From assembly GCA_023101725.1 (NCBI GenBank), contig JALJCO010009114.1, positions 434,001-498,000 on the forward strand: a stretch of 64,000 nucleotides of DNA, in the 5' to 3' direction. Source of the stretch: Atherinomorus stipes (lineage: Eukaryota > Chordata > Actinopteri > Atheriniformes > Atherinidae). Positions 47,261 through 58,270 of this stretch are shown piece by piece (position 1 is the stretch's first letter; each line of letters opens with the position of its first letter). The translations under genes were made by a program, and so were the position numbers. The notes beneath the pieces are model-generated. The model was not told the DNA's origin. It searched no databases and saw nothing but the letters and a program-made list of their open reading frames with translations.

Positions 47261-48589
47261 GAGTGTCGGTATCATGAAATCACCACAGTATTCGCCTGTA
47301 GCTGTATCTTTGTAGACATTTGAAAGAGCAGCAGCATCAAAACCTGAAAGAATTTGAATCTGGACCCCAATAAACTAATTATGCTTCTTCAGTCAGAGGC
47401 TTCTTCAGCTTCAGTACAATAAAATGCTGCAGATCATTCCTGCCCTCAGACACAAGCATAATGATGACTGTTATTTATTTATCTTGCAACATTATAGTTT
47501 CCCTTTCAGGATAAATAAAGCATAATTTAATTCAGCTCTTTACTCCAGTCGGAGTGTTTTTACCATTTCTAGACTTGATTTACACCAACATACAGTAGTG
47601 TTGTGTGTTCAGTCGCATTTTCCAGCAGAACTTTGCATTTAATTGAGACCCTGAAGCTCATTGCAGACTGCTGCCGTGCACATGCTCAGCAGCGGGTTAC
47701 TGGGGCACTCGCTGAAATAAATGCTTTTCCCGCATTGAGGTCAAAGCAGGAGGTCAAAAAGTCAGAGTAATGAGTCATTTAGCTGGATGCTTCTGCTTAC
47801 GCCCCACTGCAACTTTGAATCGTGTTTCACTTTACTGGATTTTGTTGCGTTTGATCTTCTAAGAAGGTTCTTCAGTATTTTCCTAAAAACCTTGTTTCTG
47901 AACCATCTTGCCAACTGCAACTCATAGAAAAAAATTGACTGTACCTTCCAATTTATTTCAGGGATGAGACTTTCTAACCATCCCAGCAAGAATCTATAAA
48001 GAGCCTGTTTTCTGTTAACTTATGTATACTTATTAGGAGAAATAGTCAAATTTGACATTAGACAAGAAATCTCCAAATCACTTAATTCCTTCATTAAAGC
48101 AGCTTTCGGGAATGCTTCATTTAATTAAGCCATACACGGTATGCAAATCTTACATCATCTCATCCATTTTGTTGTGGGTTTCTCTCAGAGATTCTGGGAA
48201 GCTTTGTAGAAATTTTAAGGAGATGCAGATGAGGGAGAACAAGCGGCCCATTTAACCAGCTCAGTAAACATTACCTACAAAACACTTCCCTGAAATGGAT
48301 GCACACGTGTAAAGGATGAAAAGGTGGATTTGTCTCCTCAAAGACGACTCGGGCTAATGTGTGATCGCAGCAGAACTTCAGGTAGGAGCCTGATGCTGCA
48401 CACAGAACAGAGTCCGTCACAAGGTGGCGTGTTAATTTCACCATGAGACTAAAAGATGAGTTTGTTCAAATCTGCACATTTTTATGAGCAAGCGCTCCAA
48501 TTACATGTCACAACAGCATGTTACTGTATATATAGCTCTTTAAGAGTAAAGACAATATGGAGTTTTATATCAATGATAAATTAGTAGGA
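47261..48589. other. Non-coding DNA
   Basis: No gene seen. TTTCCCTTTCAGGATAAATA at 47500 resembles a LINE tail. Confidence 0.4.
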
Positions 48590-50100
48590 ATGTTCAATAT
48601 TTGCTTTTTACCGATATCCGATATACCGATATTGCCCAACTCTAAATTTCAGATATCAACCGATTCCAATCTATGCAAGCAACTGTGAAGTTGAAATACA
48701 ACTATATTCTGCTCCGAGAGCAAAGATCCCAAAATATCCGTAACTCAGCCAGAGGAGTTCATTTTGGACATCTGGCTGCCAGATATCAGATACTAGCAGG
48801 TATTAGCCAACATGTGGCTAATTCTAATGTTTCCGACAACTTGGTAACTTAACCAACAACTTAAAACCAGACATATTAGAAGCAGCTTCAAAGCGAGTCA
48901 GTAGCTGTGTTCGAAATCGCTCCCTATCACGGATGTAGTGCACTATATAGTGAGCACGCCATTTTGTAGTTTTGTTCGAATTCTGTTCACTACTTTTCGT
49001 CCACTATAAAATACCCACAATGCACCGCGAATGTAAGTGTACAAGCGATGTACCCTACATTGTACTCCCGTATACCACAATGCAACGCGGCCGTGTTTTG
49101 TGATCGCAGAAGAAGAAAAATGGCGAAGCAGCTTAAACTTAAGTAACGTTCAAGTACCAACATTTGCTTTAGTGGTGTTGTTGTGTGGCTTTTAACAATA
49201 ATGGTATTTCTTCGTAGCAGGAAAGGTGTCTATTGATAACTGTTAGCTACCGCTACTGCACGACTTAAAAAAAAAACAAAAAACAAAAAAAACCTTTATT
49301 GAAGTTTCACCACTGCACGTCGCAGCGCATCTACCGACGTCACCCCACGTAGTGTCCGAAATCTCCTCCCGTCGTTCCCTACATAGTGTACATGACATAG
49401 TGGACTACATCATATACACTATGTAGGGAATAGGGAGTGAGTGGATGATTTCGAACGAGTCTGTAGCAGCAGCAGCTGCACTGTAGTCACATGACTCTGA
49501 AAGGAATGCTGGGATATGAAGTTCTCCCACGATAACAGTGACATTTAGCAAAGCCAACATAAAATCTCGCAAGATTTTGTCACGGAACAAGATCTCATGA
49601 TATTTCCTTAGCAAAAATATCGGATCAATAAAACTGATGGATATTTTCCTTTTTTTTGCAATTTGTGACAATATTTACAGTGCATTGTGGTGACGTGGTA
49701 GACGAAATAAAACTAGAAACTACAGAGACTGTAGAGAAAAGGGGAAAAAAAAATCATAATTGAAAACAGAATCTAGTAACGTCAAAAAGTAACATTACAC
49801 ATAGTTTTAATAGAGTCGAAAATGTCTATGCAATAGTACCAGCAATAATAACTGTAGTCATCGTAATAACAGAAATACTTTTAGTATGAAATAATGGTAG
49901 TGATAGTTGTGGCAATAATGATCATAGTAGTCATGGCAGTGTTAGTTGCTGTAATAATAATAGTCTTGTTGGCATCATCTGGGCTGGTGAATCAAACACT
50001 ACCAGCCAGAGAAAGCGCAGATATTTCCCGCTATCACATTTTAACTCCGGTATCTGCTGATATCGGACATCTCCAATTGCTATGCACTTCAACATTCACT
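48590..50100. mobile_element. Large decayed hAT-like element with a nested insertion
   Basis: Left TAGGAATGTTCAATATTTGC, TTTTTACCGATATCCGATAT; right region GCTGATATCGGACATCTCC near 50056-50075. AAATCTCGCAAGATTTTGTC at 49552 matches the inside of the 15231-15531 element. The region at 49741-49980 is (ATA/GTA)n-like. Outer right limit uncertain. Confidence 0.45.
48903..49460. mobile_element. Nested element with TGTTCGAAATCGCTCCCTAT end
   Basis: Left TGTTCGAAATCGCTCCCTAT and right ATAGGGAGTGAGTGGATGAT-TTCGAAC are inverted repeats. Subterminal CACTATATAGTGAGCACGCC and ACACTATGTAGGG are paired. It contains an A-run near 49268. No coding region. Confidence 0.7.
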
Positions 50101-50744
50101 ACTCACAAAAAGTCAGGGTTATTCAACGTTCGGTTACAATTTCAGGAAAATGTAGAAAGTTAATACCTAAATGATTTATCATGAATGTTGGACATTTAAC
50201 TGGAGTCATGATGTGATGATTCCTCCATCTCAAACAGTTTGTGAAAATACGATTTAACAACAATGGTGGGGATACCACAACATAAAAATAATGTCTCAAT
50301 AACGTGTGTGTTCAGTGTCGTCTGGGTCTGATGACGTCTAAATGTGAGCAGGATGATGAAGAGGACTGCTTATAAACAAGATGCCATTAAACCAGAACGT
50401 TTAGAGGTCAAGTCACAGTTTAGACACTACTTGTCTATTTTTTTCATGGTTAATCATCTTTTCTGAAAACTGCATGATGTGCAATAAATATTTAAACACT
50501 GAACAATGTACATGTGCATTCAAAATTTTACAGAACGTTGACTTAAGTTAATCTGTAAAGGTTAAAGTGCATTTTTGTTTCATTCTGACATCATACAAAA
50601 AACAAATATCCTCAACTTTCTGTGGGTATTGTGTCTCTTTTAAGGGTGTGTAGCAGCATGGGTGGTATATAATAGCAAAACATGAAATAAAAAGCTCAAA
50701 AGATGAGAGAAAACTTCCTTAAGCTGCAACAGAGAGAAAAAACC

Positions 50745-52253
50745 AGACTGGATTGACTTTAATTGTTTATTTAAGATATAAATCAGGCACATTAATAATA
50801 AATGTGTGCTCTATAGGTCAGCTCTCAATAATAAAAAAGAAAAACAAAATCCACAGCAAAGTAGTTTGATGTCACTCAAGATCCAAATCAAAACAGTACA
50901 AGAAAAGATGCAGACTGTGTGTGTGTGTATGGGGGGGGGGTGGGGGTGGGGGGGTATAATGTTACCTTATAAAAATCCACATGTCAAATAAACAAACATG
51001 CTCATTCTGCAAGAGCTCACGGATGTTACACGAGCAAAACAAGGTTTCATCTCCAAGACCAAAGCAGCAGGATTTCAAAGCCTGGACCAGCGTACCGCTC
51101 TGGTCGTGAAGCACCGTCCGTGTAGAAAACAGGCCGCACACAACTTCTCCATCACACTGATTTTACTTGTTCAAACAAAACAAAAACACATCTTCTTCTT
51201 TAAAGCTCGAACATCCGGAAGCTATTTCTGGGTTTTATATAAAGACTATGATTGACATAAAATCCTGATTAGTGTTCAAGCTCAAGGACAAGAAATACAC
51301 ACAGAAGGAGTTTAATGGCAGTTAAATTGCATCTCCAGAGACGAAGATGCGAAGAGAAAAGGTATTGATCCCCTAAATTGAGCGCCTTCGGAACGTGGAG
51401 GTGCTTGGTCTGGCCGATACTAATGAAGCCTGTCGGCTCGGGACGAACAGAACGGAGTCCGTTCATTCTGGCTTCTCCCAGAGAGTTTACTCACAATTTG
51501 TAATTAGTGTGTGTGTGTGCCTTTTGTGTTGGATCAAACTAATGTACCACTCACAAAAAAGAAAAGAACAATTTGTCACCTTTGGTTTAGCAGACATCAA
51601 AACATGATTTGAGATGATTAATTTATAAATAAATGACATTAAAACAGGCCAAATGCAAAAAGGAGACGAATCAAAGAAGTGAAAATAACATGGGGGGGGT
51701 CATCTTTGCCTCACTGGAGCTGTTTATAGCAGCGTGAAGAACAAAGGGTGTGTTACGTTTTAAAGATGCAGGCACACATGGAAACAGCCAGAGGCCAGTT
51801 TGTTACGAGGAACCAAAACATGTTTAAAATCACCAGTTTAACTCGGCGCATCCAGAATAACTACAGTTATTGCTCAAGATAAAAAAAAATAAGGCAGTTG
51901 ATATTTTGCATAGCTGATATTCGCAGCACAGGAAACAAAATAATGGAAACCATCAGCCCAATAGTTTGACTGTAAAACTGGTTAGAACACAAAATGATCA
52001 AAAGCCTCCTGGAATTAGTTTCTATGTTAATTAAATTCACTATTTCCTCCAGAACACGTGAAAAAAGAAAAGCCTGGTCCAGTTGTTTCCTTCCAACTGA
52101 GAGAAGAAACTTAATGCTAACATTTAGAGCAAAATCCAAACGTATGGAATGGGAACGAGGCAGTGCGGGAATATAACGGACCACACAGACAACAGCTCTA
52201 CTTTAAATTCATTGGTCACAAACTGGCGTTCTCTTAACCGAGCGGGGGGGCGT
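50745..52253 (-). other. ctnna1: ctnna1 3' UTR (extent inferred)
   Basis: Sequence downstream of the ctnna1 stop has no further coding similarity. It runs about 1.5 kb to the first canonical AATAAA on the minus strand. The length is in the range expected for alpha-catenin transcripts. It contains a G-rich run near 50931-50954 (C-rich in the transcript) and short GT repeats, but no repeat element I recognise, unlike most of the window; that supports its being mature mRNA. An ATTAAA-type variant at 51311-51316 could give a shorter form. The end point is inferred from the signal only. Confidence 0.6.
50766..50771 (-). terminator. Candidate polyadenylation signal of ctnna1
   Basis: AATAAA on the minus strand (TTTATT on the plus strand), about 1.48 kb after the stop codon. 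It is followed in the transcript direction by a stretch rich in T and GT (CTGGTTTTTTCTCTCTGTTG), which fits a downstream element for cleavage. It is the only canonical hexamer I found between the stop and this point. Confidence 0.5.
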
Positions 52254-52541
52254 CTAGATGCTATCCATGGCTTTGAACTCGCTCAGAGCCTGCACGGGGT
52301 TGACGTGCTTCTTGTGAGAGGATCTCTTGACTTTGGCCTGCCCGTCGTCCTGCTTCTCCCTCTTCACCAGAGGCTTCTTCTCGGGGGCCTTCATCCTCCA
52401 GGAGACGGCGGGCATGTTCAGGGCCTCCATGTTTCTGTTCTTCTGGTACTTGGTGGAGGCGACGTAGGAGGCCTTGACGGTGGACACCACGGCGTTCATC
52501 AGGTTCTTTGCGGCCTGAATGAGGGACATGGCGCTGTCCAG
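52254..52541 (-). CDS. ctnna1: ctnna1 last coding exon with stop codon
   Basis: The exon starts after a CATCAG acceptor (AG at 52543-52542) and encodes 95 residues plus a TAG stop at 52256-52254. It begins LDSAMSLIQAAKNLMNAVV, continues with VKASYVASTKYQK and APEKKPLVKREKQ, and ends HVNPVQALSEFKAMDSI. This is the final helix of the alpha-catenin F-actin-binding domain and the basic C-terminal extension that helps grip the filament. The ending HVNP...MDSI is typical of alpha-E-catenin; alpha-N-catenin (ctnna2) as I know it has HISP...MDSF. The length matches human residues 812-906, with Trp48 of the exon at the W859 position. Differences from mammals are concentrated in the linker after YQK, which is normal for this region. 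An apparent upstream ATG in the same frame lies in intron sequence and is not a start. Confidence 0.96.
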   Translation of the reverse strand: MDSAMSLIQAAKNLMNAVVSTVKASYVASTKYQKNRNMEALNMPAVSWRMKAPEKKPLVKREKQDDGQAKVKRSSHKKHVNPVQALSEFKAMDSI

Positions 52542-53446
52542 CTGATGACAAGGAGGAGACACGAGAGAAGTTGTTAGTCACTTTTAATTTCTTTAGTTTT
52601 TATTCCAAATCAAGGGGAAAAACGGCAGCAATCTCTCTCATGTCTTCTGGTTTCACACTGCAGGTTTTCTGAATAATAAAAACCGTTTCCTTGTCTGGCA
52701 TACAAACGTGGGGAATTTTGGAATATGTAAAAAGGTCACACTAATTTAATCTGCTCACTTTAATAGCCCCAGAGACACTAGTGACACTTGAGTGGAAGTG
52801 TTGGAAGCATACTTGCATTTCAGTCCTTCAGAAAGGAGGGGCACATTCATTATTTCCTGCACATCCAAGCAGTAGATTTTTAATTATTTTAAACTGGCAA
52901 GTAAGTGGTTAATTAATGCTTAAAGGGGTCTGAGAGCAACGGTCTTGAACAGCGCTGTTAGGTTGTGAAAAGGTCAGGAAACATTTGCACATTGGCTCAG
53001 AGAGGCATTTATCCTGTTTATTCAATTTATAAGTAAACCTGCAAGAGAATGAATCATTTATCCCGACAAACAACCCACATGATCAAAGCTTAACCATTTT
53101 TAACAAATTTAAGCAACAATTAATAATAAAACTTTAAAAAGTGGCCAGTGAGTTTTATTGATTCATTTCTTTAAAGCCAGAAGTTCAAGGCATCCTGTTG
53201 AGACTTCACAGAAACAAACACAGCTCTGTTTACATCGATTGTTTCTCTCCGAAACACAGAATGTGAAGTCATAAAGTTACAGACAAAAAAAGACTCAATG
53301 TTCTACCTTTCTCTGAAACTTTCCATGTTTGCAGGAGTCTGCAGTCTTTCTACTTTTTAAAACTGCATTATTTACAGCCAGTGAAACTATTCCAAACACC
53401 TTCTTCCAGCCTCTGCTGCTCTGTGGTTACTTTCAGCTTTAACATA

Positions 53447-53930
53447 CAGTCGTCAAAAAAATTCACTTTACTTTTTCAAATAACAAGAAACTTTAAAAAA
53501 GTCATAGTAAATAATTTACAAAATTATAAGTTGGTGAAATAAAATATTGCTCTTAAATTTTAGTTGAAAAGAATAATAAAAAAAAAAGCAAAACAGTCCC
53601 GGACAAATTGGAGCACGTTGCTCATGAACTGTGGAGCAAAATACCTGTTAACAGATGCAGACGTCTGATTGGACGTTACAGAAAACACCTGATAGCGGTG
53701 ATTGTCTCAAAGGGTTGCCCAACAAAATTTAGTTCAGGAGCCCCATCATGCTTGTTTACTTGTTTTACTTTTGTCATATTTAATTATTCCGCTGAACCAC
53801 AATTCAAATCAATGTTATTTTCATAAATTTTTATGTATTTCTACTTTGTTCCATTTCAACTTATTTCACTGGCAGCTGTTTTTTTTCCCCGTATTTATAA
53901 GGAGGGTGTGAATAATTTTGAGGACGGCTG
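53447..53930 (+). mobile_element. Tc1-like element with internal deletion, copy 2 (in the ctnna1 intron)
   Basis: Left TA-CAGTCGTCAAAAAAATTCAC and right TGTGAATAATTTTGAGGACG-GCTG, in inverted arrangement. Target TA is intact on the left and reads TG on the right. The interior matches 29170-29606 throughout, including the transposase remnant (see 53608-53724). Confidence 0.87.
53608..53724 (+). pseudogene. C-terminal fragment of a Tc1 transposase
   Basis: Reads LWSKIPVNRC, then RKHLIAVIVSKG and CPTKF. The motif WxxIPxxxCxxLIxxYRKRLxAVIxAKG closes Tc1-family transposases. This is only about 39 of roughly 340 residues, without any catalytic DDE residue. The transposase frame ends in non-coding sequence. 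Confidence 0.8.
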
Positions 53931-54042
53931 TGTGTGACGGCCGTGAGCATAAATGTGGTTCTGGAGGCACGCTGATTTGGTGCACATAGCGTGTGCGTCC
54001 TGATGGGCATACAGGCTCCAGCAGTTGGTTTGGTTTTAGCTT

Positions 54043-54390
54043 CGGTTTGCAAACATCACACTTTTCTGAAAAATAAAAGTGATATTTCTTAAATCTGGAA
54101 AAAGAATAATTGTGTTATACAGGTATTTCCATTGAATGGTGTTTAGCATATAAGCTGTAATACTCGTAAAGTCCTGTCCTGTGAGACTTTGAGGAGGATG
54201 GAGATAGAAAACATTTAGCGTTTTCAATGTTTAAAAATCCTCCTCGCAGGAGTGTAAAACCTTTTTTTTTTTGTATGTTTTGTTGTAATGTTTTTTTTTT
54301 TGTACATTTTGAAATGTAGGCGTTACCATTAGCAGTTTTTTATTGCAATATTAGTTTTGCACATTTTTAGGTGTAATGGAAACGCAGCTA
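54043..54390. mobile_element. Inverted-repeat element (GTTTCCAT family)
   Basis: Left CGGTTTGCAAACATCACACT, AAGTGATATTTCTTAAATC; right GTGTAATGGAAACGCAGCTA. Internal TTTCCATTGAATGGTGTTTA matches 659-680 and the AGACTTTGAGGAGGATGGAG block matches 1623-1645. Confidence 0.6.
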
Positions 54391-54604
54391 GTCAGACTTA
54401 CCATATTCACACATCCATCAATATATAACTGATGTTACTGATAACTCACATTCCATTATTAGTTTTGGTTTTTTAATCTCTTTTAATAAACTCGTTTTAA
54501 TTTGCTTTTGGTGTCTGACTGTTTCTTAGGGCTGTTCAGATCCCACTTTTTCACTACCGCTACCACAGGTCAGGTGTTGGCCAATGCCAGATATAGATAC
54601 TGAG

Positions 54605-55423
54605 TTGGGATGGACGATATGGACTAAAAAAAATGTATCTTGATAATGTCTGTTTTATTTTTTTTGTTTTTTTAATCAAGGTAAGAATAAATGATGATAA
54701 AAAATATCAGTCTAATCATTTGTTTTATAAAATATCACTACATTCTGTCTTGAGAGCCCTAAAATAATACTAGAAGCCACTAAACTACATCAGTGTAGTT
54801 GCAGTAGTACACCTGCATGGAAAAACTGTAGTGACACCAAACAAACAAGTCTGAAATACATTATGAGAACAAATTTGACATTTATTCAAATGGTGCAAAC
54901 AGCAAAAACAACTATATAAAAATAACTGTAAATAAAACTTGATAAATTGAATTTATTGTTTTTATTGTGAGATGACTAATTTGAGTAATTATGAGTAATT
55001 ATGATTCAGCCCTGAAAATTAAATTTATGCACTGAATAATCTGATATGTACGGAAACTATTTCACACAGTGTGGAAGGTATAATATTGAGCACGTGTTTG
55101 TCTTGGAGGGAGATTTTTAGGGGAGGTATGGGGGGGGGGGGGGGGGGGGGGTTGATTTTTGTTGTTCATTAGTTTGTATATTGTCGTTGTTTGAGTTGTT
55201 ATTTGTACATTGTGATGTATTTTACACTTGGGTCACCAATTATAAGCTGTATAGCTTCTGGTGAGTCCCATTTTGCAGATCTGGCTCTTTGATGGAGACT
55301 GAGAACCTTATGCTGTATTTTATGATGATTTGCAAATAAATAAAATGAAATGAAAATGAAAATTTTCACCATGGGAAATTTTTTTATGATATATTGCACA
55401 CAATAACATATCACCCATCCCTA
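54605..55423. mobile_element. hAT-like element with internal G-run and LINE tail
   Basis: Left TTGGGATGGACGATATGG and right, reverse complement, TAGGGATGGGTGATATG. Flanks ATACTGAG and ATACTTAT agree at 6 of 8 positions. Inside are a G-run of about 20 (55131-55151) and a LINE-like tail ending AATAAATAAAATGAAATGAA (about 55190-55362). Confidence 0.65.
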
Positions 55424-55839
55424 ATACTTATCTGGGTTTTGGGCCAAAGATTATGCACACTGTTCTTATAGTTGATTTTATTTTTGGTTTATGTTAGGCA
55501 TGTCTATTTTGTAGAACCTCACCTCTAAAGACCCTGGTTTAACAGGTTAATGAAATAAGCCCTCAACAGTATGTATGAAGTAAAACAGATTTTTTTATTT
55601 AACAATGGGTATGATGCATTTTAAACTTATTAACATGATAATATATAAAATATATACAAATAAATAGAATAGATTTCCTGGATCTGCAAAGTTTGACGCA
55701 CTCTGATCTGATATCGACCCAATATCTGATGCTGATATCGGACAAGGACAGTCCTAGTTTTCCTGTCATGATCCCTGACCTAGGGTGTGAAACATAATAC
55801 AGCAAAGAGTGGAGAGGATTAAAATAAAGCCGGACTTAC

Positions 55840-55974
55840 CCCAGAGACGACCAGCTCTCCTCCCAGGTTCTGAACTTCAGCCTTGACTTTGCTGCAGATG
55901 TTGAGCTGGTGGCAGTACAAGGAGATCCGCTCCAGGTAGGCCAGCAGGTCCTGCTTGCAGGAGGAGTCGGGGCA
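55840..55974 (-). CDS. ctnna1: ctnna1 penultimate coding exon (alpha-E-catenin actin-binding domain)
   Basis: This 135-nt exon encodes 45 residues in phase 0 at both ends. It reads from CPDSSCKQDLLAYLERI through YCHQLNICSKVKAEVQNL to GGELVVSG. Upstream on the minus strand is a pyrimidine-rich acceptor ending TTGCAG (AG at 55976-55975); downstream is a GTAAGT-type donor starting at 55839. Alpha-catenin links the cadherin/beta-catenin complex to F-actin at adherens junctions. If the C-terminus is aligned to the 906-residue human protein, this exon is residues 767-811. The leucine, isoleucine and valine known as L785, I792 and V796 of the actin-binding surface fall exactly on L19, I26 and V30 of the exon. 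The frame stays open across an exon much richer in GC than its flanks. The family is certain. Paralogue ctnna1, rather than ctnna2, rests mainly on the last exon. Confidence 0.95.
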
Positions 55975-57406
55975 CTGCAAGAGAAGCATGCAAACACTTG
56001 TTCAGGCTTGTTTTCATACCTGCTGTTGCTCTGGCAGCATTTTTAGACTTAACAGTGATATCACACCAAGATCTGCGAGTAACGGTGTGACACGCAACGT
56101 AGACAAAGAGCCAAAATGACAAACGCGCCCACAACCTGCTCTCTCTTCCTCACAAGTTAAAGTGTGAACACGTCACAAGCAGCACAAATTCCACGTGGAA
56201 GGCAACCAGAGCTGTCAATCAACTGCTGGTGGGAGTGATCTAATGTGAAATCTTTCTGGCAACCAAACAGAGGAAATGAGGCAGAGCCGAGAAAAATGCC
56301 GAGAATCCCCACATCTGCCAAAAGCTCCCAATAATCTGAGTGAAGTTGACGCCCATTCTGAAGGCAGATTAATTTGCCTCACGTTATTGTTTTCCAGATA
56401 AAGATGTGAAATTGGGAAAGGGGGGATGGGGGACTTTTGCACCTCATCTGTGTGTAAGTAAGCGCCAACATGGTGGATTAGGCTGCGCTTGATGCTGAAG
56501 CTGCCGTTCCACACTGAGATGCTGCTGTTTGGATATCAGTCAGTCATGAATGAGTCTGATGTGGCATTCTAGTAAAATCTGGAGAAAAGGATTTAAAATA
56601 CCTGATTGAGCTTAAAATGTCTGGCGACATAGTTTTAATTGTTACTATTTAAAGTTTAAAAAGCCTTTTGCTTCTGCTTCAAGACATGTTGCCAAAACAC
56701 AGCCAGGAAACAGAAATCACTGCATTAAGGAGGGAAAAAAATCCATTAACTTCAAGAAACCAAATACATTATCATAAAATCCACTTGAATGTGGCAGCAT
56801 GTGAAGAACCCCACAAATGCATCCCATTTAAACATTGGCAATCTCTCCGAATCATTTCATCTCATCGTAATTAGACTTGGGCTCTACCTTGGAACACCAT
56901 TTCCAATCTCTTTCCTGGTTTACTAAACAAGCCCCCTGCCAGCACAGTAATTAGGCCACAGTTCTCTTCTTAGCTGCTCATCAAGTGAAGGATGTAAACA
57001 CCTTGATGGGGTTCTGACGCTTTACATCACATCATCACACTGACCTGAGTCACAAATGGTTTATCAGCAGACTGACTTTGTTCCAGATGAGAGGCTGGCA
57101 GCTTTTCACATCACCTACCACACACCACGTTTCCATAAAAAGAACTGGGATGGTCACGTATGAGAGCAGAAGGAGACACCTGCATCTTTAAGGAGCTGTT
57201 AAGTGCAGGGAAAACATGAAGGGAACTAGTGACTTTTGGCCCCAAATTATGTTAGAAGTTAGTTTATCATTATCAATGATAGAATTAATCAATTATTTAT
57301 TAATACTTTGACCATCAAATGCCTTCAACAACAAACTTATGTTGTTTATGTTCTGTCCACCAGAGGGCAGTGTATTAGTCAATAGCAAAACCTAAATATT
57401 GCAACA

Positions 57407-57772
57407 AAAACTCTTAATGGAAACACAAACTTAGAAAAAACTCGTATCGCAAAAAAAAGTCTCAGATATTGAGATAAAGCGGTTCATCGCAAAAGTGCAA
57501 CAGAAACACTTTCACATTCATGCGCCATCAGGCGTGACGTAGGAATCAGTTTTTCCTTCTTAATTATGACGTTTATGATCATTTACAAATAGTAACTTTG
57601 GAATCCAGGTGATGGGGAAGTATCAGTCACATACTCGTCTTAAGGGGCAGGATTTGACCACAATTGCGGCTTATGCGCAAAACAGCATTCAAAGGAAACG
57701 CATACATATATTGGACTCATAAATTTAAGAAATATTGCTTTTATTTTTTGAAAAAGTCTAATGGAAACGCAG
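57407..57772. mobile_element. Inverted-repeat element (GTTTCCAT family)
   Basis: AATGGAAACACAAACTTAG at the left and AATGGAAACGCAGG at the right, with AAGTGCAACAGAAACAC, GCGCCATCAGGCGTGACGTA and TTATGCGCAAAACAGCATTC inside. Only loosely similar to the other copies, so the orientation of arms is uncertain. Confidence 0.45.
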
Positions 57773-57799
57773 GTAATGTCACGACTATGCACGAAAAGC

Positions 57800-58206
57800 T
57801 TAAAGGGATAGAACACCTACAGAATGATGTGCCTTCATTTTCTACTCACACTCATGCTGAGCAAGACTCTGGAGCACTTTTTTAATATCTCAAATGCAGC
57901 CGGAGACCGGACAGATTTTCATTTTCCCCCAACTTTCATATAATGGAGTTCACCAGCGACTGAACCAAAAATGCCCATAAAAGTCCACAAAAACTTGGCG
58001 ATATTCCTCCATACTGCTCGTCCAATGTAATCCAACAGTCCTGAGTGGGTAGAGTCCAGAATTTACTTGAAACGACATCATTTAGTACATTTTTATAGCT
58101 TAAACAGCAGTACATTGCACTTTCTATTTGTGCGTTTGTGCGAGTTTACGACACCAGGGAAGCTGCCGGCGTTCAGCGCCTACTCTGCTGATAATGCAAG
58201 CGTAGG
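57800..58206 (+). mobile_element. Half-copy of foldback MITE (family 3)
   Basis: Starts TTAA-AGGGATAGAACACC, TACAGAATGATGTGC and continues as the intact arm of 9809-10547, including CTCATGCTGAGCAAGACTCT and TAATGCAAGCGTAGGG. The second arm is missing. Confidence 0.8.
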
Positions 58207-58270
58207 GAACCCAGACTGACTTGCCGTGCATCTCATACATGGCGATAGTCAGGCTGGCGTGCCAGGCTGA
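58207..58270 (+). repeat. Dispersed repeat shared with 12014-12080
   Basis: ATCTCATACATGGCG and GCGTGCCAGGCTGA, as at 12.0 kb. In this copy it directly follows the foldback half-copy. Confidence 0.6.

Larger units (their letters stand above)
52542..55839 (-). other. ctnna1: ctnna1 last intron
   Basis: Phase-0 intron of 3,298 nt with a GT donor at 55839-55838 and an AG acceptor at 52543-52542. It carries a Tc1-like internal-deletion element (53447-53930), an inverted-repeat element (54043-54390) and a hAT-like element (54605-55423), so about half of it is transposon-derived. Confidence 0.85.

Noticed and set aside
49894..49990. Hydrophobic Val/Ile/Met-rich open frame resembling a membrane segment
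   Set aside because: It results from an ATA/GTA/TAA-type simple repeat and is not a protein.
52149..52577. Plus-strand 142-codon open frame
   Set aside because: It is the antisense shadow of the ctnna1 last exon, which has clear family identity on the minus strand.
52261..52581. Second minus-strand frame of 106 codons over the same exon
   Set aside because: It is an out-of-frame reading of GC-rich coding sequence; the correct frame is 52254-52541.
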